Position numbers and translations under genes: made by a program. Below are positions 35,200-47,950 of a stretch of DNA of 64,000 bases, in pieces. Position 1 is the stretch's first letter. Every line of letters starts with the position of its first letter. The notes under the pieces are model-generated. The model was not told where the DNA came from, made no database searches, and saw nothing but the letters and a program-made list of their open reading frames with translations. The stretch comes from Medicago truncatula (taxonomy: Eukaryota; Streptophyta; Magnoliopsida; Fabales; Fabaceae), in assembly GCF_003473485.1 (NCBI RefSeq), contig NC_053045.1:34632494-34696493 (forward strand). Reading direction: 5' to 3'.

Positions 35200-35727
35200 G
35201 AGTGTGTTTGGATGGGGGAATGTAATGTTTTGAGGGAATTCAAATACTTTGTTGTGAATTCTATTGTTTGGATAATAATTTCAAGAATTTTCAAAATGAT
35301 AGAAATTCATGAAGTATTTTGTTTAAGTCAAATTTAGAAAATTTGAAATGACACCTAAAAGCTAAGAATTTCAAAAAATTTTGTTGTTATAATTTTTCAA
35401 ATTTTGCATTTTGGCCCTCAAAATTTTCAATTTGACCCCAATAAATTTCAAAAAAATTGCAAATTGGTCCCTCAAATTTTTCAAAAATTATAATTTGACC
35501 CCTTAAGTTTTTGAAATTTACAAATTGATCCCTAAGTTCAATTTTCAAATTTGGCCCCCTAAAAATTAAAATTTATAAAACTTGCCCAAAAATGATGGTA
35601 ATGAATTTTTTTTATCACTCCATCCAAACAAAAGTATTGAAAAATGAAAGTAATTTAATTGAATCATTTAAATTGCCTAGAATTCTAAATTCTTTAAAAT
35701 TTCTCAACTACATATCCAAACACATTC
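35200..35727. mobile_element. Tourist/PIF-Harbinger-type MITE
   Basis: Left terminus gagtgtgtttggat; the complement of the right terminus reads gaatgtgtttggat. The flanks carry a 3-base TTA duplication at 35197-35199 and 35728-35730, the signature of PIF/Harbinger insertion. The 528-base body contains a run of short repeats of the type aatttgaccccttaa / aaattggtccctcaa between about 35405 and 35570. No coding capacity. Confidence 0.75.
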
Positions 35728-37150
35728 TTAGTTTTTTGTTGCTTGAAGCAACTTTAAAAGAAAATTAACGTGTCCCAATAGACATGCGAGTATTTACAAA
35801 CGATTGTTAAAGGGATTGCTGATAGAATCCTCTTCTTAACAATAGTAAAATTGTATTTAGGAAGCGAGCAATAAAAAAAAGTTAAAATATTATTACGGGA
35901 AGCAATTCTTAGTTCTTACCTAATCACAGCCCAAATAAAATATATAATTATCACTTAGTCACAACTCAAATCAAAAATATTTGGTTAAACATATGTAAAT
36001 GAAAAAAATTAAAAGAGAAAAAATTAGCCACATAATTTCTTACTTTTTTTTGTTAAAAATTTCATATATGTATGTACCTAAATAATTTTTATTTGTATGT
36101 ATGACCAACTAATACTTTCTCTATCTGATGTTAAACTCCTTGTTTCCGATATTCTCCTCAGAAGAAAACAAGCGATTTTCATTTTTCCCCTTATATATTT
36201 GACCAAAGAAAAAATTCGTAACTTATCAACCAAAACAAAAACGTCTCGTCAAAAAAAGAAAAACAATAAAAAAAGCTCATTCCTTTAAAAAAAAAAATTA
36301 GAAAAAGCTCATTATTATTAATTTATTAATTGTGATAGAACTTTAGAGTGGTCACAATAATTACGCGTAGGTTGAAAACGTACGAGAAATGAAATGAAAA
36401 CGCGAACAGCCAATAAGAAGAACACAAAAGCGTACATGTGTAGGTCCCATTCGTTCGATCCCGATTCTCCGATTCATGTGGCTTAAAATCAAATAAAAAA
36501 ACCAAATAAAACAAAAATTACACAGTACTTAAAATCGACGGTTAGATTCATTTCAACCCCGTGGGACCACTTTTCACTAACATCCAACCGTTGATTTCCG
36601 CAGTAACACACTTCTCACTTTTCATTTTCTTTAAGCATTCTCTTCTTTTCTTTCTTCATTCACTTTACATAGTTCATTCTCAACTCTGCAAGTTTCACAA
36701 TTTCGATTTGTTCGAAGGTAAATTGGATTTTTCTTTTCAATTTCTTGAATAAGTTTCTTTGTTGAGTTCATTTTTGTTGAATTTTTTGTATAACTTCGAT
36801 TTTCTGCTAGCATAGCATAGGTTTATTAATATCTGCTGAATTCAATCACAATGAAAATTTTGATTTGAATTTCCATAAAACACAATTAACTAATGCGAAT
36901 TTGATGATTTAGTAGTGATTTATGTGTGTTAGGTAAGATTAAGAACATGATTATGCTTTTTTTTTTTTGCATGTATATGTTAGGTAGTTGTGATCTGGTT
37001 TTGATTGTTTCTATCTGCATCTGCATGTGATGTTTTTTTAATGGAAGCTAATTCATTGTCTTGAAAATTCAGGTTATGAATGATTTGACTGTTTTGTGAG
37101 GTCATAAAATTGGTCTGTGTTGTTGTGGTGGAGGGAAAAAAAAGAGAGTG
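35728..37150 (+). promoter_or_regulatory. upstream region and 5' leader of the PCH1-like gene
   Basis: AT-rich to 36300. From 36360 the sequence becomes richer in mixed promoter-like content (acgcgta, cgtacatgtg, gtcccat, aaccgttga). A leader with ctcttcttttctttcttc lies at about 36640-36660. A probable donor, gaag|gtaaat, lies near 36716 and an acceptor, ttcag|gttatg, near 37072. This suggests an intron in the 5' untranslated region that ends about 80 bases before the ATG. Confidence 0.4.
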
Positions 37151-39921
37151 ATGATGCCGGATGAGATTGCTGCTCGCGCATATCGCGATGGTGAAAGAGT
37201 GGATGCTGCAATGCATGGTTATAGTTATCTATCACCATGGATGGCTCATTGGAAGCACACAAGTTACAAGTCAAACACACAAAAGACTGTTTGCAACAAT
37301 GGTTTGAGTGTTGGTTGTGAGGTTAATGAATTGAAAGAAGAAAGTGATGTTGAGAAGCGTGATTTACTTGGTGGGTCGGACGTTGGATCAGATAGTTCTA
37401 TGCATGTTGATGATGAGGAGATGAAAGCAAGCTTTGATTCCAAGTCGTTTCTTATATCACGTCTTTCTCAAAACAAAGATGGAAGACCGCCTTTGCAAAG
37501 AGAAGAGAAGAATGTTTTGCGTCAGGGAGATGGAAAATATGGAAAAGAATCAAGCTTTGGAGGTGATAATGTTTTCATCAACAGAGGTGGGGATCACTTG
37601 TTGCCATTAACATCTTCACAAGCTGCTCCTAAAACAGAAACTTCGATAAAAGAGTGTCGTTTATTGTCTCAAGGAGTGCCGGTGAAATCCTTGGCTGCTG
37701 CTGACCTGAAGAAATTGGCTCTTTCAACGTCGTTGCGGAACAACTTGGTAAACTCAGCTTCGGACATAGTGCCTACAAATGGACGTGACAAAGGAAAATC
37801 TGTGATGCCTCAACTCACAGGTGGGTCGAGCTACAATTCAGCATCCCAAGAGCATTACACAAGCACTAAATATCACAGTTATTCTTCTCTCCGTGTCCCT
37901 GAGAAGCAGATGAGTAGCTTGTTAGACTCTCAAAGACCGTCCCGTTCAAAATTGTTGCAAGGCAGTTTTCCTCGTTTCCTGCATAATCCAATAGCTGGTA
38001 ATGATGACGATGGACTATATGCTGTTCGTAGTCAGCACCACAAGATTCAAAATTTAATTGCTAATCCAGACATTACAAACCAGACTTCACTCTTGGAGTC
38101 AACTAAACCACATTACGGTGTAAGCTCTTCGGCGCGAGGACCACGTTCTTCTTATGGTGTGAAGGGTGCAAAAATTTACGCCAGTATAGATTCAGTAGAA
38201 GAATTATCACGAGGTCATCCCAATATTTCCCAGACAACACATCAGTTCTTTATAGAATCAATGGCACCTACCAAAATTAAAGGAAATAATTTCAATGAGA
38301 TTCTTGATTTATCTCCGACTCCACCCGCTAGTGACCGTACTGTGGAATGTCCGAAGCTGGAAACTCTTGGGAGCTCCAGAAAGAGTGAAGAAAACGAAAA
38401 TATCCATGATTTGAAATGTCCGACAAGCCCGGCGAATGAGTCATCTCCTGAACCCGACACTATGGACATTGATACTTTACATGAGAATAATCTTGCAGGT
38501 ATATATGCACACAGTGAAAGGACATACCATATAATGATATCCTTAAAGCTCTTAATTATAGAAACTTCTTAAATATACTTAGTTTGATTAATACTTGCAT
38601 AATGTTTAATATATTCCATAATTTCAGTTAAGTTTAATCGTAGTTTATTGTTTGGAAAATGACATGGTCTGCAAGTTTGATGATGTTAATTTTGTTTTTT
38701 GGAACTGATGGTGCTCCTTCCTGCCTGTTGCAGGTGAAGTTCCATTGCTATCTAATAAGGTAATTTTGCTCATGTTTGGTCTTGTTGATGCCATGCATTT
38801 AATTTTCCACCCTCACCATTGCTTAAGCATTCATATGATTTTCATTATTATCTGGTTCTCGACACTTTATATATCATAATCTGGTTTTTGGGAAAAGTAA
38901 GAATTTCATTAACTTGTACATTCTTGTTAATTATGATGAGTGTTGTATGACACTACAGATTGTAGCTAATTTTAATGAAACCGTTTCCTCATACCAACCC
39001 TTTCGTTATCACACACACACACAGACACAATTAGTACTCTAATTTGATAACTTGATCATCGCAAGAGTTTTTCTACCACTATCATATCACCCCATATTAA
39101 ATCCAATACTATTCTAAACTTTGAGCGGTAAACATGCATGGATGATCACAATTTAAATTTTGCAGTGCTCCAAGGATAGTCAAAACTCGTTCTCAACTCA
39201 AGGTGCAACAATTTCAGCTAGAGGAAAAAACCTGGAGAAGTCAGTGAATACAACACTACCAGATATAAATAAAAGGCCTCATGAGCTTCTCACTCTGGCA
39301 AGTCCCATGGTTGACAGGGAGACTAGTACATCAAGAACTCATAGCCTTGATGTTGAACAACTTTTTTCTTACGCAAACGGACATGCAAGGTCAAAATCTG
39401 GCAGTAGCTCTTTGGGATCAGATCCAAGTAGCAGATGGGTTAAACGACTCAAGTTATGCACACTGGACTCTGGTCATGGTACCAAGAGTGAAAATATTGG
39501 AGAACCTTCACATGCAAAATCAACAAATATTTTCAGCAAAATTATGAAAGAGAGCAAATCCAGTATGGAAGCCGAAACAGTATATCATGCTGAAGGAATA
39601 ACTGTTCCAGATCTACCCCCAAAAGTATTATCAAACGACGAGTCCTCTTTTACTGAAGCGAAGGAAACTGTAGATATTACACTTTCACATCCTTGGATTC
39701 AGAGATGGAGTCATAATCGGGCTGCATGTCCCAAAAAGATGCATGAATCAGCTGAGAATCATGAACCAAAGTCTTCGAACAGTGTGAAAGAACAGTTCAA
39801 AAACAAGCAGTTTCCAAGCATTGCTGCCATGGCCCTGATGGGAAAGGCAATGAATTGTTTGAATCCATCTGAGCTTACGAAAAAGGGTCCTGTGATGGTT
39901 TGGAATACGAAGAGACTTTGA
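37151..39921 (+). CDS. PCH1: PCH1-like phytochrome B-associated protein (At2g16365 family)
   Basis: Three coding exons, 37151-38498, 38734-38759 (only 26 bases) and 39166-39921, join in frame to 709 residues. The protein is largely low-complexity and serine-rich, with an N-terminal SYLSPWMAHWKHTSYKS box. Towards the C-terminus it has SSRWVKRLKLC (a basic, nuclear-signal-like patch), then LSHPWIQRW, then QFPSIAAMALMGKAMN and a final GPVMVWNTKRL. These C-terminal blocks are what I recall from proteins annotated F-box protein At2g16365, the locus of PHOTOPERIODIC CONTROL OF HYPOCOTYL 1. That protein binds the active form of phytochrome B in the nucleus and keeps photobodies in the dark. No F-box is visible in this translation. 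The assignment rests on recall, so the function is an inference. Two ATG codons stand together at 37151 and 37154; the first was chosen. Splice sites and frame look intact. Confidence 0.72.
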
Positions 39922-41590
39922 AGTTTTTGGCCATTGGTGATATAAAGTTTATGGTGGGGATTCATGGGATTAATTTGTGAGGAATCTATATGGCTGCATA
40001 CTTTGTATGGGAAGTTACTTGGTGAATTGAGTACTGCCTGGGCCATATCCCACACCCTTGAATTTGTTGCTTAGCTTGCTCACCACTTCATCTCCTCAAA
40101 TTTGGATCGATCAAAACCAAATGAGTAGAGCAGCATTTAAATAAAGATATTATGTATGTGAACTTGCCTGCTTTTTTTGCATATAGCATGTATATATACT
40201 TATGAAATAAATTGTCTTAATCCTAGATGGAAGAAAATTTCTGAAGAGGGATGGAATCATTGAACCTTGTATGGTGCTGCTCGAGTCATATTGCCAAGCT
40301 AAGCATATATTAACAGAGTTAATCGTAAGGTTTGATAGGAGTTTCATGCAAGGTTATGATCCTTTTGGGGTAGATTTTTCTATCATGAACAATAGCATAT
40401 GAAGTTCAGCAACTTTCAAGATCAAAGCATTTTCTATATTTATTAGGACTTGGATGCTCACCTACAATACAGTGGTGCAGCAAAATGTTGTGTGTAAAAA
40501 AGTGTCACCGAATGTGTCCTAGTTATAAACATGTTGATTTGTAAAGTTTATTTGTTTGATTTGGTTAAATATGATTTTTAATTGCAACTACTCGTTTTTG
40601 TGATCGTTCCACTTATACTATACCTTTTTCTCCATTTCTCAGTCCCCACAGTGCCTACAACAACGATTTGTTGCTCGTTTTGAATTCGAAACACAAAAGT
40701 GAATGCAACAGATACATAGTCAGAACCAAAAGTTATATATAGAAGTGTTTGTACCAAAACCAAACCATTTTTGTGGAGAAAAAATAGTTATTATGGACTG
40801 TTGTACAATTATATTAGCTACTTATTATTAATGAGTTTAGTTTTTGTGGTGAGTATTGAAAGAAGTCATTAGACTAAAAAAGATTATGAGTCAACTTATG
40901 AAACCACACTTTAGATCTTAAAAACATGGTCTGTAGTTTGTTTACTAAAGAAGTATCATAGACCATCTCCAATGCATATTCTTACTAAAGTTTATCTGCT
41001 CTTCAAATCAGTTAACTGGAGGTAATCCAACTCTTCTCCATACTTTGGTTAATATAATCTCATTGAATTTTCTGGTTTCTCTCTACTGGTATTAATAAAA
41101 CTTAGCTAAATTAATAGACTTTTTTCAAGTTACATTACATTATCTGTATGCCAAAAACTTGTTTCCTAGTTTATTAGGAGCATCTAAATTTTTATTTATG
41201 CTTTATTTTCCATTTTATATAATATGATATGGCTTACTCATTAAATCTTAAGCTTCAAAAGTATCAATAAAGGTTAAATAGGCGTAAACGAAATAGCTTA
41301 AACCAATTGCAAAATACTCCAAAAGCACTGAAAACAACCTGGCAGTTCACAAACAGCCTTCGATCATTTTATTTATGTGCATCTTGATTTTACATTAACG
41401 CTTTATTTATTCGTTCTATTTTTACATGTAGTGGGAGGGACCCTTCTACTATGTGCACGTACGCACAAACACACACATATATAAACAAAAAGGGGGTCTG
41501 GTTTCTCTATTGTACATGGTATTGCAACTGCTACCCTTCTGTTCTCAAAGTGATCTTTGGAATGCTTGAGAAGCAAACCCTGCTAGCCAC
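39922..41590. other. convergent 3' flanks of PCH1-like and AGPase genes
   Basis: 3' untranslated region of the PCH1-like gene at the left (long, spliced or unspliced extent unknown), then AT-rich sequence up to the stop of the minus-strand AGPase gene at 41591. A cacacaaacacacacatatata run lies at about 41464-41484. No gene or element supported. Confidence 0.4.
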
Positions 41591-44500
41591 TTATATAACA
41601 GTGCCGTCCTCTATTGTCGCTTTCTCCATTACAATTGTGATTCCTGATCGGATGTAAAATCCATCTTCTGGTCTATCTGCTTCTTGAACACCCTACATAC
41701 AAAGCATTTGAATGGTAATATATCAGATAGATGATACTTATGTTTGATGCTTCGTTCATGATGATCTTACGCAAGAAAACCACTAACTAACAAAATGGAC
41801 TGAAATGTAAAAGAAATATAAGGTAAAGGGGAGCCATGCTCACATCTTTGTTCATGATGATGACATCTTTCCCAATCCTGGCATTCTTGTCGATTATACA
41901 TTTCCTTCAACAGAGACAACAAGTAACAAACATCAAATGAACAATATTCTACAGGTTATGGTATGCTAATTCTGTCATGATCATGACAGAGAGACAATAT
42001 TCAATATTCTGCAGCAAGATTACCTGACTTTGCTGTTACTTCCAATCCCAATAGGAACTTTTCCCTCTGCCAGCTCAGAAGCAATTTCGGATTCGGTTTG
42101 GTAATAATCTGCTCCCATCATTACAGTGTCCTGTAAAAGTTTGTTTTAAATGTTAGGAATATTATATTACATATAGTGTTCTAGCCAAGCCTTAGGGTTT
42201 TATAAAAAAAAAAATTCAGCAAATGCAATTTGAGCTATGACGTCAAGGTTTTTGATGTCTCAATGATCACTGCTATTGAGTTCACATTAGCTGCAATAGA
42301 TCTCGATTCTCCACAATGTCAATAATTGCGATGCTACTGCAGTTTGTAACCTTGGTTCTATAGCGTTCTCGGCCAAGAAATTATGGTAGTTTACCTGGAG
42401 CTCAACACCGTAATCCAAACGTGAACGTTCACCCACAATGGAGTGTTGTACACTACATTCTCTCAAGAAACAACCATGTGAGATTATTGCATCCACAATC
42501 TACAAAAGAGCAACTCAAACATGGTAAGCAAGACGTCTAATGAAAACGAAGATGTAAGTTAAAACTTTGAAGACAGATGATCATAGTTATACCCTGCATT
42601 TATCAATCTTTGTTGGTGGTAAGAATCCTGGAGATGTGAAAATGGGTGTCTTGGGATCATAAAATTTGAACATTGGACTCTGCAAGAGTATATAACAAAC
42701 AATGTTAGCTTCATTTCATGATAGGAAGAGAATTAAAATAAAAAATTTGTAATTAGTCAATATCTTGATTCTTGAACCTACCTCTTCAGTAAGAGCCATA
42801 TTAGCATCGTAAAATGATTTTATTGTTCCAATGTCTTCCCAATAGTCTCCGAAAAAAAATGCCTGAAAAAAAGGCAAAACAAACATTCAACTTGTATTGT
42901 TACCTCCACAAAGGAGTAATTATGAAAACACTTTAAAGGAGATAGTGTAATTTCCCTTACTTGGACATTGTATTCCTTAACAGATGCAGGAATGATTTCT
43001 GATCCAAAGTCATTGGATGTGGGATACCTCCATTTTAGAAGCTTGAGTAAAACATCAGTCTTGAATACATAAACTCCCATAGATGCAATATATGGTGACC
43101 TTAATGCATCTTGGTTTGACAATCCAAAAAGAGAGGTATCTGCTTGCTGCAGAGAAGCATCAGAAACACATGACTATAGAAGCCAAAAAAGATAAATATA
43201 TTATGATCAAATTAGGCAAAATACATTATGCGGTCCTTTGAGTTATCTCAATGTACCATATTAACCCTCTAAGTCTTTTTTTTGTTGTTATTTTTGTAAC
43301 AGGTTAGTCCTTAAGTCTTAAAACGTTTGCGCCGTTACCCTTTCAAATACATTTCGTTAAAAAAAGCAGAAGTGTTCGTTATCTTCATTACGTGACAGAA
43401 ACGGTGTATTTTGTTACTCCTACGCGAACATGTTCCCAAAAGGGAAGAGACTGAACTATTTTATTTGAACTTTCATAAATGTATTGGACTTACCATTGAT
43501 TTAAGATCAGCTCCCTTAGGTTTTTCCGAAAATTGGATGATGCGACCTCCGCTATCTACCTTGACTAATCCGTAATCCGATGCACGACTGAAAAACAGGC
43601 AATGGAAATGAAACTTAGATAAAACTGAATTTGAAGTTATGTATTTTGATCAAACAAAAAAACAAATATAAAAAAGGAAATTTATTAAAGGTGACTGAAC
43701 ATAAAATACCTGTCACCAACAGCAGCACATGATACTGTAATATCTGCATTTCTATCAATGTGACTCTGTTTATATGATACAAGATAATCAGAAAACATTG
43801 AAAATGAAACAAAGAAAAAAATAATCAAACATATATGAAACAAATAATTGAATACCTGCACAAGGTCCATGTAATCCATTCTATATAGATGATCACCAGC
43901 CAAGATTATTACATTCTCAATGTTAGTGTTCTTGGCATCCTCAAATACCCATGTAAATTGCCTCACAGCATCTGCTGTTCCTTGAAACCAATTTTTCCCA
44001 GCTTCTCCTGGCGTTTGAGTAGCTGCCAAAACCTATTGTGTTTGATTTCACGGTAGAAAATATTAGAGTTGATGTTACTCCATCATGACATTATTGATTT
44101 CGTTTCAAAACGTTGGTCCGACTAGAAGTGATATAAAGTAGCTTTCACATTAGGTTGAGTATCACATCAAAATTGCACTAGTAGTAAAATAAAGTACAAC
44201 TTTGTGAATATATTGTCATGCAATGAGCAACTAATTCCTTGATACATACCTCCACATATCCATCTCCAAAGTTGATGCCATTTCCAAAATAGGTGCGAGC
44301 AATGTGACGGTTTAAAGACGCAGAATTGAACTGTGTCAGTACAAATATTTTGTTGATTCCACTGTTGATGCAGTTGCTCATTGGAATGTCAATAAGCCTA
44401 TAGCAGCCACCGACAGGTACCTGAAAAATGTAAACAGTATCATCACATAATGAAAAAACTCCAAAATTGATGCTTGTTTAGTCAACAAAGACAATGATTT

Positions 44501-45409
44501 ACTCACAGCAGGTGTAGCAGCTCTTTTGGTAAGAGGAAAAAGTTGAACACCAGGACCTCCTCCCAATACAATGGAAGCAACATTTTTTGGGTCAGCTTTT
44601 CTTCTGATAAATGATGGAACCTGAAAGGTCTGAAGTTGGCACCACAATAAGAACAGAAGAATCATTTAAAAAAATAATAACATAAGAAATTTAGCTAAGT
44701 TGTTTTATTTTTGAATCAGCAAAATATTATTCACGACTAATGAGTGCAAGGTGCACAAAAAACATACGCGGACAAAGTCTTGGGGTCATGTTGGTCAAGA
44801 CCATAAAGGTTTAAATAATTTTTTAAATTGCTGCAACAGCAATTGCCGTCACAACATAAAAGATTTTGAAGCCTCGGCAACTACACCGAGACTGCAATTG
44901 CAGCCACATCAGCTATAGTTGTCTTAATTTTTCCATAGTACGAAGGATCACAGTTACACTACAACCGCAATAAAAAATGGTAGAAAATGGATCCCATGGT
45001 TTTAAACCGTGGTCCACAGCCAAAATTGTGTCCGCAGTATAAAGGATTTTGAGGTCTCTGCAGTAGCATCGCAACTGAAATTTTGACCATATTTTCCAAG
45101 ATTTTTTGACAATACAAAAGTTCGCAATGTAATTGAAAACCATGACGGATCCCTCGACATGATTTAGCTTACCTTAGTCTCAGTGGCATCATTTGATGTA
45201 AGAACAGCAGACACAACACCAGGTTTGGCCTTCTTAACCCTCTCTTTGGTTCTCAAACTTATTCCAAACTGATTACCAATCCAGGGACTGTAATTCACAC
45301 CCACTTTGATTCTCTCACCAAGAAAACCATTATCTTGATGAAAAATACTGTCTTTCCTCAAATTTGCTACATGGTTATTTGCCTTAAAGTTCACACAAGT
45401 AGACACCAT
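41591..45409 (-). CDS. AGPL: ADP-glucose pyrophosphorylase large subunit
   Basis: Minus strand, 13 coding exons: 45173-45409, 44507-44629, 44250-44420, 43856-44032, 43710-43765, 43494-43587, 42961-43146, 42782-42862, 42593-42679, 42395-42499, 42024-42130, 41844-41904, 41591-41692. They join without a break to 528 residues. The enzyme makes ADP-glucose from glucose 1-phosphate and ATP, the committed step of starch synthesis, in plastids as an L2S2 tetramer. Residues 1-80 look like a transit peptide. [15 protein letters not shown] is the nucleotide loop. [64 protein letters not shown] and the C-terminal beta-helix with [11 protein letters not shown] and [15 protein letters not shown] follow in family order. 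Gln in the loop and the RSGI(T)IV end mark a large (regulatory) rather than small subunit. The Pro and Val in GGGPGVQ differ from the more usual GGGxGTQ. Confidence 0.96.
43200..43450. repeat. probable dispersed repeat in an AGPase intron
   Basis: The intron between exons 43494-43587 and 42961-43146 holds a stretch (gcaaaatacattatgcggtc, gttagtccttaagtc, acgtgacagaaacggtg) typical of the legume repeats that begin gggtaaaatacattttgcgg. Boundaries are not clear and no terminal repeats were found. Confidence 0.35.
44740..45160. repeat. duplicated repeat in AGPase intron 1
   Basis: Two related stretches at about 44820-44915 and 44995-45090 both contain ataaa(a)gattttga(a/g)g(c/t)ct, then .cgcaactg.aat. 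They are spaced about 175 bases apart and are GC-richer than the flanks. This looks like a decayed transposon piece inside the intron. Class unknown. Confidence 0.4.
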
Positions 45410-46100
45410 TGTGATGGTGAATCGTGATGTATCAAGAGTTCAAGTCCTTGTTAAGAGCCAAACTCAATTGATGTTCAAACTGTAAGCAAACAAAGTGAAA
45501 GTACACATTACATAAAAACAAAATATATTATAAAGCATGATCGAGTAGTTATAGAAATTTAAAGTAACACTAAAATAAAATAATGTTAATGAAGTAATGA
45601 ATGGAAAGAAAAACTTACTTTGAGTAACTTCAGAATGAAGTAGGAAAATGAAAAGCAATACCAAGGAAGCTGAAGAAAATAATTAATTAAACAGCAATAA
45701 ATATAACCTGACCAAATTAGAGTATGAAGTATGAACTAAATGTTATATATATATATATATGAAAAATGTGCTAACTTGATCAGAGTGAGATTTAGATTAT
45801 TGGTAACTGAATGCTGAGAATTTGAGTGTGAAATGTGATCTAAGAGTGAGTTGAATGTTGTACTACTAACTAGGTGGTTTTATTGGCTTGTGAGCCAGAG
45901 CCTTCACGAGAGTGATGGGAAAAGGAAAAATCTTATGGTTTTGGTATATCAATTTCCAAAAACTATAGCCAAGACAAGAATATAAAATGATGTAATAATG
46001 TGGATTTGATACTATAGTCTATAATATCATTTCTCACGGTCCATGTTTCTAGGTTCCTCTTATACACGGAGAGTCCTTGAGGAACATACACCTGTAAACT
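45410..46100 (-). promoter_or_regulatory. AGPase 5' flank with (AT)n run
   Basis: The leader and promoter of the minus-strand AGPase gene should lie here. An (AT)n run covers 45743-45760. A CA-rich stretch above 45850 (complement of gagttgaatgttgtac and ggttttattggcttg) may hold a CCAAT-type box (ccaat on the minus strand at about 45886-45890). No firm TATA choice. Confidence 0.35.
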
Positions 46101-46699
46101 TCAACTTCAGGCACTGGTACTGTTTGTTTTTCTCAATTGTATTTTTTTTAAATATTTAAAGAAAATATATTGGTAACGAATATCACGGAGCACTCTCTAA
46201 AATCTAAACCTTTTAAATTAAAAAAAAAAATTCTTTAAAAAAGTTAAACATTTTAATTTCTAATATTTTGTATGTACAAATTTTTATAAAAACTTACATT
46301 TTAAGATTTTTAAAAAGTGCTTGAGACACCCATTGATATTGTTGTTTTTCAATGATAATTCATACGCACGAGGTCGAATTTCATAACCACGTGCTTCAGG
46401 TCTTGAATCACTTATACCTATAGATTGATTATTTATATTTGTACCAAGAAAAATTATTTATATTTATCTAACGACATAAGATTGTTTAAAACCCTTTTAC
46501 AAATTGTGTGAAAATAACTTATGAACACTTCAGTAAATTGTTTTCGACTTTTTTTTTATAAGCACTGAAAAAATTATATTAGAATAGTGTGATTTTATTT
46601 TGCTTTTTATTATAGAAGCTACTATATTAATAGACACTGAAAAATTAACATGTACCTTTCTTTTTAAAGATGTTAACATATACCTTCGTGAGTAAGTAA

Positions 46700-46985
46700 A
46701 TGTTAACTTGTGTCTTTTGAGGACACATGTTAAAAAAGTTATTATAAAAATATACATATTAAAAGTCGTGCATTTAACTTCTTAACTTGCTTAACATATA
46801 TTTTAAGGACACAAGAAGTTAGCATGACCCTTATGAATATTAGCATACCGTTAAAAGACAGAAACTTTCTATTGACAATTAATACATTCTATTTTTCCCT
46901 ACAAGTTAAAAGGTTTTTTTTTAAAAAAAAAATACTTATTCTTTATAAATTCTTTAACATGTCTTTAGAACACAAGTTAAAATAA
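46700..46985. mobile_element. MITE related to the one split by copia
   Basis: The left end has gttaacttgtgtcttttgag then gacacatgttaa. The complement of 46945-46982 reads ttaacttgtgttctaaagac then atgttaa. An internal gcttaacatatattttaagg piece repeats the motif. The inverted ends resemble those at 27435/33965, so both belong to one family. Confidence 0.5.
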
Positions 46986-47145
46986 GTCAATTTTCCTTTT
47001 CTTTTTGGTGTAAAATAGAGTCAATGAGGTTCAAAACTAAAACTTTAGGCATACTATTCAAACCCTTCACTACTATACAAATCCTAGTGGCTTAACATAA
47101 CCATAATAGTTTATCATAAACTAATTAATTAATAAAGGGTTAAAT

Positions 47146-47950
47146 ATTGAAATTGATCCTGTAATATATGCGAAGTCTGAAAATTAACTCTGTAAAATAA
47201 AAAAAAAACACATTCTAACTCTGTAATTTGAGATTCTTATTATTTTGGACCCTGTAATATAGTTGAAGTCCAAAAAAGCTACTTAAAGGTTTAATTTTTT
47301 CAGGCATATTTAAGACGTTAAAATATGACATGACACAAAAATTAGAATTTTTCAACTAAAGACAAATAAATTATTAATTTTTAATGAGCAAAAACTCTAA
47401 AAACAAAATAATGAAAACTCCAACCTAAAAATCGAATTTTGAGGTGATTGTTTGCATAGACATCTATAGAAATACATAAAAAATGATTTGCAAAATTTCT
47501 TAGTATTTCAAAGATGTTTCAATTTTTTTTCAATCCAAAACGTGTGAAATTGCAATTTTGTTCTGAGTAAGCGTATACTCACGGGTCAAATTCCGTTCTC
47601 TAATTTTGTAGGCATTGTTAGAACATCATAAGAACATTTACCATGAAATTTTAGAGTTTTTAAAAGACGTACAAATTAATTATGAATTTTTTAAGATTTC
47701 ATAATTATTGGGATTAAATAAATTCGTACATAGTCGAAAAAATCTATTTTTTGTGTGTGTAAAGTCATGTTTTAACATCTTGAAAAAAATCATGAAAAAA
47801 TTCAATCTCTACATCACTTTTTTGGACCACGCGTATATTATAGTGTAAAAAATAAAAAGAATATCAAATTACAGGTTAGAACATCTATTTTTTATTTTAC
47901 ATGATCATTTTTCAAACATTATGTATTTTAGTTAATTTAAACAATTAATC
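47146..47950. mobile_element. fold-back/MULE-like element with long inverted ends
   Basis: The left arm (about 47160-47285: gatcctgtaatat, aactctgtaaaataaaaaa, cattctaactctgtaatttg, attattttggacc) is matched by the complement of about 47815-47935 (gatcatgtaaaataaaaaat, gttctaacctgtaatttgat, tatacgcgtggtcc). The arms are about 120 bases long and well diverged. The interior has no gene. The type is inferred from structure only. Confidence 0.45.
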
